From an uncultured Bacteroidales bacterium (GTDB lineage Bacteria; Bacteroidota; Bacteroidia; Bacteroidales; F082): DNA of 42,851 nt. The position numbers and the translations under genes are program-made. This document shows, in pieces, positions 39,740 to 42,851 of the stretch. The stretch is from assembly GCA_937896505.1 (NCBI GenBank), contig CALBNP010000196.1:1-42851 (forward strand), written 5' to 3'. Numbering within the stretch: the stretch's first letter is position 1; each line of letters opens with the position of its first letter. Below the pieces are notes generated by a model. It had not been told where the DNA came from. It worked only from the letters and a program-made list of their open reading frames with translations, and did no database searches.

Positions 39740-41029
39740 TTAAATTGTCTTCTTTGATTTGTTCCATTTAACCGCCAGCAGGCCGTAGATGCCGACTATC
39801 AGGAAGCAGATGAATGGCAGGAAATAGGAGACGTTGACGGCGGGCATACCCCAAATGGTTCCCTTGTCGATGATGGCGCCTTGAAGTGGCGGCAGCAAGG
39901 CTCCGCCAACGATGGCTTCCACCAAGCCAGCGGCTCCGATGGTCACTTGGTCGCCATCAAGGCCATCCAAGGCGATGCCGTAGATGGTTGGGAACATCAG
40001 CGACATGAAGGCGGAGATACCTATCAGGCAATACAAGCCAATGCTGCTCTGGATGAAAATGGCTCCTGCCGAGCACAGCATGGCACCACAGGCAAACACG
40101 ACGAGCAGCTTGCGAGGATTGACTTTACGCATCAGCAAGGTGCTGATGAAACGGCCTACTACAAACATGCCCATGGCAATCATGTTGAAATATTGTCCTT
40201 GTGTCTTACTGAAACCAAGGTGCTCAGCATAGTGGATGATGAAAGTCCACACCATGATTTGTGCGCCAACGTAGAAAATCTGTGCCACGACACCGAAGAC
40301 GTATTGCTTGTTGCGAAGCAGTTGACCGAAGGTCTTCTTTAATGGGATTTGTTCATTTTGGTCTTTTTTGTCTTCTATCTTGATGAAAGTCACGAGGATG
40401 AGAATGGCCAAAACCACAATGCCGAGGATGACGTAAGGGTTGCGAATGACCATGAGGTCGTTGGCGCGGATGGCTGATTTTGTGGCTGCATCGAGGCTGG
40501 CGTAGTCGTCAACTTTGTCGGATTGCAGGCGCGAGAGGATGAATTGCGAAGCCACCAACATTCCCAAGAGCGAGCCGATAGGATTGAACGACTGCGAGAG
40601 GTTGAGGCGTTGTGTGGCGTTGTCCTTGTCGCCCATCGAGAGGATGAACGGATTAGCAGTGGTTTCGAGGAAAGCCAAACCGAAGGTGAGAATGTAGAGA
40701 GCAATCAGGAAGAAGGTGTAGATGCCGTATTGAGCCGCTGGAAAGAACAGTAAGGCACCGAGGGCATAGAGCGCCAAGCCAAGGATGATGCCTTTCTTGT
40801 AGCTGTGTTTGCGCACATAGAAGGCAGCAGGGAAAGCCATGGTGGCATAGCCGCCGTAGAAGGCGAACTGCACCAAGGCGGCCTTGGAAGCCGAGATTTC
40901 AAGGATGGTGCCGAAAGCAGCAACCAAAGGATTGGTGATGTCGTTGGCAAAGCCCCACAAGGCGAATAAGGTCGTCACGATGATGAAGGGAAACAGGAGC
41001 TTGCGTGGTACTAATGGTTTCTTTTCCAT
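39740..41029 (-). CDS. fucP: FucP-like sugar:H+ symporter (MFS)
   Basis: 429 residues with about 12 membrane helices. The N-terminus LFPFIIVTTLFALWGFANDITNPLV and AFLETTANPFI match the FucP/glucose-galactose branch of the major facilitator superfamily. Known members take up L-fucose, glucose/galactose or N-acetylglucosamine with protons. The substrate here is not settled by sequence. It may feed the sugar pathways in the left of the window. The promoter at 41070-41063 and an adjacent palindrome at 41088-41105 suggest repression by a dedicated regulator. Confidence 0.88.
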   Translation of the reverse strand: MEKKPLVPRKLLFPFIIVTTLFALWGFANDITNPLVAAFGTILEISASKAALVQFAFYGGYATMAFPAAFYVRKHSYKKGIILGLALYALGALLFFPAAQYGIYTFFLIALYILTFGLAFLETTANPFILSMGDKDNATQRLNLSQSFNPIGSLLGMLVASQFILSRLQSDKVDDYASLDAATKSAIRANDLMVIRNPYVILGIVVLAILILVTFIKIEDKKDQNEQIPLKKTFGQLLRNKQYVFGVVAQIFYVGAQIMVWTFIIHYAEHLGFSKTQGQYFNMIAMGMFVVGRFISTLLMRKVNPRKLLVVFACGAMLCSAGAIFIQSSIGLYCLIGISAFMSLMFPTIYGIALDGLDGDQVTIGAAGLVEAIVGGALLPPLQGAIIDKGTIWGMPAVNVSYFLPFICFLIVGIYGLLAVKWNKSKKTI

Positions 41030-41062
41030 GATTTGTTGATGTTCAATAGGATTTTATTTTTT

Positions 41063-41070
41063 CAAAATTA
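41063..41070 (-). promoter_or_regulatory. -7 box of the fucP-like gene
   Basis: TAATTTTG on the minus strand, 34-41 bp upstream of the ATG. The -33 region is overlapped by the palindrome at 41088-41105. Confidence 0.5.
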
Positions 41071-41087
41071 CATATTTTTTATCAAAC

Positions 41088-41105
41088 TGCGGAAAAAATT
41101 CCGCA
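41088..41105. promoter_or_regulatory. Putative operator upstream of the fucP-like gene
   Basis: Perfect 7-bp inverted repeat TGCGGAA/TTCCGCA with a 4-bp AAAA spacer. It lies 17-35 bp upstream of the -7 box, where a repressor would cover the -33 region. The rest of the intergenic region (41106-41284) is AT-rich with no other signal I can support. Confidence 0.5.
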
Positions 41106-41284
41106 ATATTTTTGGGCATTATGGATAATTCCATTTTATCATGCTCGCAAAATGATAGATAAGCCATAGATTGCATTTTTGTATCATTTTATTATTCAAT
41201 GATTTACAAATCAGATTTCCGCTTTTATGATAGAAAAGGCCTCTTTGGGGTATTGACAATTGTTTTTTCTTTGTCTTTTTCGCA

Positions 41285-41292
41285 TATTTTTG
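41285..41292 (+). promoter_or_regulatory. -7 box of the TPR-HTH regulator
   Basis: TATTTTTG followed by CC, 23 bp before the start at 41316, divergent from the fucP-like promoter. Confidence 0.5.
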
Positions 41293-41315
41293 CCTTGTGA
41301 TAAAAACGATAAGGC

Positions 41316-42674
41316 ATGAAAACGACAAAAGCATTTCTTTTTTACGTTCTGATTTTCGGAGCTGTGTTTGCATTGACGTCGTGTCGCAACGAAAAACGGC
41401 ATCTCGAAAAGGCGCACTCCTTATATATTGAAGGCAGCGAAAAACGTCATCAGAAACAGTCGGAAATGGCTGCCGAATTGTTCAGTCAGGCTTTGTTGGA
41501 AATCGAGAAATGCGATGACGGAAAGGAAGACGTGTTGCGGCTGAAAGGCAAAATTGAGGACGATTTGGGCGTGATGTATTGGCTTCACACCATGAACGAG
41601 GAGGCTTTGCGTTTGCACGAAGATGCTTTGTCCGTTTTCCGCAAAGTCAACGATTCGGTTTCTTTGGCTCGGGCTTTGAGAAACTGCGGCAGGGTTTCGG
41701 CTTCGCTGCAAATGTTGCCTGAAATGCAAAACCATTACGAAGAAGCTTTGGAAATAGCGCAAGCTATTGAAAACGACAGCCTTATAAATGACATCCGTAT
41801 CGAACTGGCTCGCGATTGCTATTTGGAAACGGAAGCTTACGATAAGGCGATTGCCTGTGCGGAACAGGTCTTGGAAAACGGTGCCGAGACCGACCAGTGT
41901 CATCTGATTTTGGGCGTTGCTTATTTCTATCAAGAAGCCGATAGTCTGGCTTGGTATCATCTTCAGGAAAGTGTGAAAAGCAATATTGCCGGTGTCAAGA
42001 TGTCGGCCTACCAAACCTTGCGCTATTTGGTGGAATATCAGGGAGATTATGAGAAAGCGCTTGAATATCAGGAACTTTTTCAGGAAAATATGATGCAGGC
42101 CGATAAGCAACATCGCAGCGAGCAGGTGCAGCGCATCAAGGCGGACTACGATTTGCAGGTGCAGAAAAACGAACTGCAAGCCGAGCAAAGGCTGAAAAAT
42201 GTCCGTCTGTATCTTTTCCTTTCGCTCTTGGCCATTGCCTTGCTGACGGCCTTTTTCGTCCTTCGCCAGAAGATGCTCAACGGCAAACTCAAAATAGAGC
42301 AAATGAAAAACCAGATGGAAATCGCCTTGAAGAAAAACAAGGTCTATGTCACGGCTTTGGCGTTGTCGGAGCAGGTGACTTCTTCTTCCTTGGATTTCAA
42401 TCTTGAGGAGCGCGACTGGAAAGATTTCATCGAGCTGACGGATTTCGCCTACGGCGATTTCACGAAACGTCTTATGGCGCAATATCCCGCCTTGACCGAC
42501 AGCGACTTGCAGATTTGTTGCCTCACCAAACAAGGTTTCAGCAATCAGGTCATTTCCATTTTGTTAGGAATTCAGACGGCTTCGTTTGCACGCCGCAAAT
42601 CCTACATCAAGCAGGAAAAAATGAATGGCCTGAACGATGAAAGGTCATTTGAAGAAATAATCAACGCCGTGTAG
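41316..42674 (+). CDS. Membrane-anchored TPR regulator with C-terminal helix-turn-helix
   Basis: 452 residues. A lipoprotein-type signal (ALTSC, Cys near 23) and several TPR-like repeats (about 30-265) lie outside the membrane. A single membrane helix (about 295-312, LYLFLSLLAIALLTAFFVL) and a coiled coil follow. The C-terminus contains a LuxR/sigma-like helix-turn-helix (YPALTDSDLQICCLTKQGFSNQVISILLG, about 390-418). This sensor layout is common in Bacteroidota, linking an external signal directly to DNA. Its position opposite a FucP-like symporter suggests that gene as a target. The protein ends in a TAG that overlaps a hairpin. Confidence 0.82.
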   Translation: MKTTKAFLFYVLIFGAVFALTSCRNEKRHLEKAHSLYIEGSEKRHQKQSEMAAELFSQALLEIEKCDDGKEDVLRLKGKIEDDLGVMYWLHTMNEEALRLHEDALSVFRKVNDSVSLARALRNCGRVSASLQMLPEMQNHYEEALEIAQAIENDSLINDIRIELARDCYLETEAYDKAIACAEQVLENGAETDQCHLILGVAYFYQEADSLAWYHLQESVKSNIAGVKMSAYQTLRYLVEYQGDYEKALEYQELFQENMMQADKQHRSEQVQRIKADYDLQVQKNELQAEQRLKNVRLYLFLSLLAIALLTAFFVLRQKMLNGKLKIEQMKNQMEIALKKNKVYVTALALSEQVTSSSLDFNLEERDWKDFIELTDFAYGDFTKRLMAQYPALTDSDLQICCLTKQGFSNQVISILLGIQTASFARRKSYIKQEKMNGLNDERSFEEIINAV

Positions 42675-42695
42675 AGACATTGCGTGCAACGTCTC
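42674..42695. repeat. Inverted repeat at the stop of the TPR-HTH regulator
   Basis: GAGAC pairs with GTCTC (42674-42678, 42691-42695) and TTGC with GCAA inside, interrupted by one mismatch. The last base of the stop codon is its first base. It resembles the hairpin at 38921-38940, also beginning with GTAGAGAC at a stop codon. Confidence 0.45.
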
Positions 42696-42754
42696 AATCA
42701 ACAGACAAAAAATCATAATCAATTGAATATTAATAATCTAAAAAATTATTCTCT

Positions 42755-42851
42755 ATGAAAAAAGCATTAGTAATCTTATCAATGTTTGTTCTCGCAGCCT
42801 GGAATACGGTTTGCGGACAGACTCAGGAATTTGCTCCCGTCGGGGCGGAAT
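42755..42851 (+). CDS. Start of a secreted protein, cut by window edge
   Basis: 32 residues visible: a signal peptide (MKKALVILSMFVLAAWNTVCGQ), then TQEFAPVGAE. Proteins beginning this way in Bacteroidales are often large secreted proteins with a T9SS C-terminal domain, but only the export signal is visible. The preceding 80 bp show the inverted repeat at 42674-42695 and AT-rich sequence. Confidence 0.7.
   Translation, partial: MKKALVILSMFVLAAWNTVCGQTQEFAPVGAE

Noticed and set aside
41119..41373. 84-codon minus-strand frame in the fucP/TPR-HTH gap
   Set aside because: It overlaps the promoter and start of the regulator, is Lys-rich and low complexity, and has no conserved motif.
41421..42533. 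370-codon open frame opposite the TPR-HTH regulator
   Set aside because: Antisense shadow with no domain; the plus strand has signal peptide, TPRs, membrane helix and HTH in order.

Overview
The window looks like chromosome from an uncultured member of the Bacteroidales (phylum Bacteroidota). Four kinds of evidence support this. Promoters match the Bacteroidota pattern TAnnTTTGC rather than sigma70 boxes. Shine-Dalgarno sequences are weak or absent. Lineage-specific families are present (DUF4954, DUF4175, DUF4292, DUF3791/DUF3990). A secreted peptidase carries a type IX secretion (T9SS) C-terminal sorting domain. I saw no rRNA, tRNA, CRISPR array, prophage or complete insertion sequence.

Layout. 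(1) 1-14029, all minus strand: a nucleotide-sugar and surface-polysaccharide supply cluster, read from right to left as an N6-adenine DNA methyltransferase, galE, rfbB, DUF4954, nagB, wlbA-like, rfbA, a tviB/wbpO-type dehydrogenase, a PIG-L-type deacetylase and ugd (cut by the window edge). Two small GxxExxY (PD-(D/E)XK-like) genes interrupt it. (2) 14218-17653, plus: tsaB, an AAA ATPase with a nuclease-like C-terminus, and a T9SS-sorted M28 peptidase. (3) 17657-22388, minus: an AsmA/DUF748 protein, folB, a four-helix-bundle (S23/IVP-like) gene and gltX. (4) 22630-39736, plus: DUF4175, ybeY, mnmG, a methyltransferase, an NtrY-like kinase, a Wzx-like flippase, a DUF3791-DUF3990 toxin/antitoxin-like module, dut, and a tight envelope operon (TPR protein, DUF4292 lipoprotein, EnvC-like factor, small lipoprotein, SprT-like protein). 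(5) 39740-41029, minus: a FucP-type sugar symporter, divergent from a membrane-anchored TPR-HTH regulator. A secreted protein begins at the right edge.

The cluster on the left would make UDP-glucuronate, UDP-galactose, dTDP-4-keto-6-deoxyglucose, UDP-HexNAc-uronate and its 3-keto product. The flippase, AsmA protein, EnvC-like factor and lipoproteins belong to the same envelope-building theme.

The most unusual feature is a recurring architecture. Three small accessory genes (both GxxExxY genes and the four-helix-bundle gene) each sit between inverted repeats. For the second GxxExxY gene, a related hairpin without a gene lies 20 bp away and resembles an empty site. Arrays of heptanucleotide repeats mark several gene junctions. 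I suggest these are small ORF-in-hairpin cassettes, comparable to the intervening sequences of 23S rRNA that carry S23 genes. Other points of interest are two parS-like palindromes around mnmG, a symmetric divergent promoter, a 33-bp tandem repeat ending in a promoter, and the three-gene DUF3990 module.
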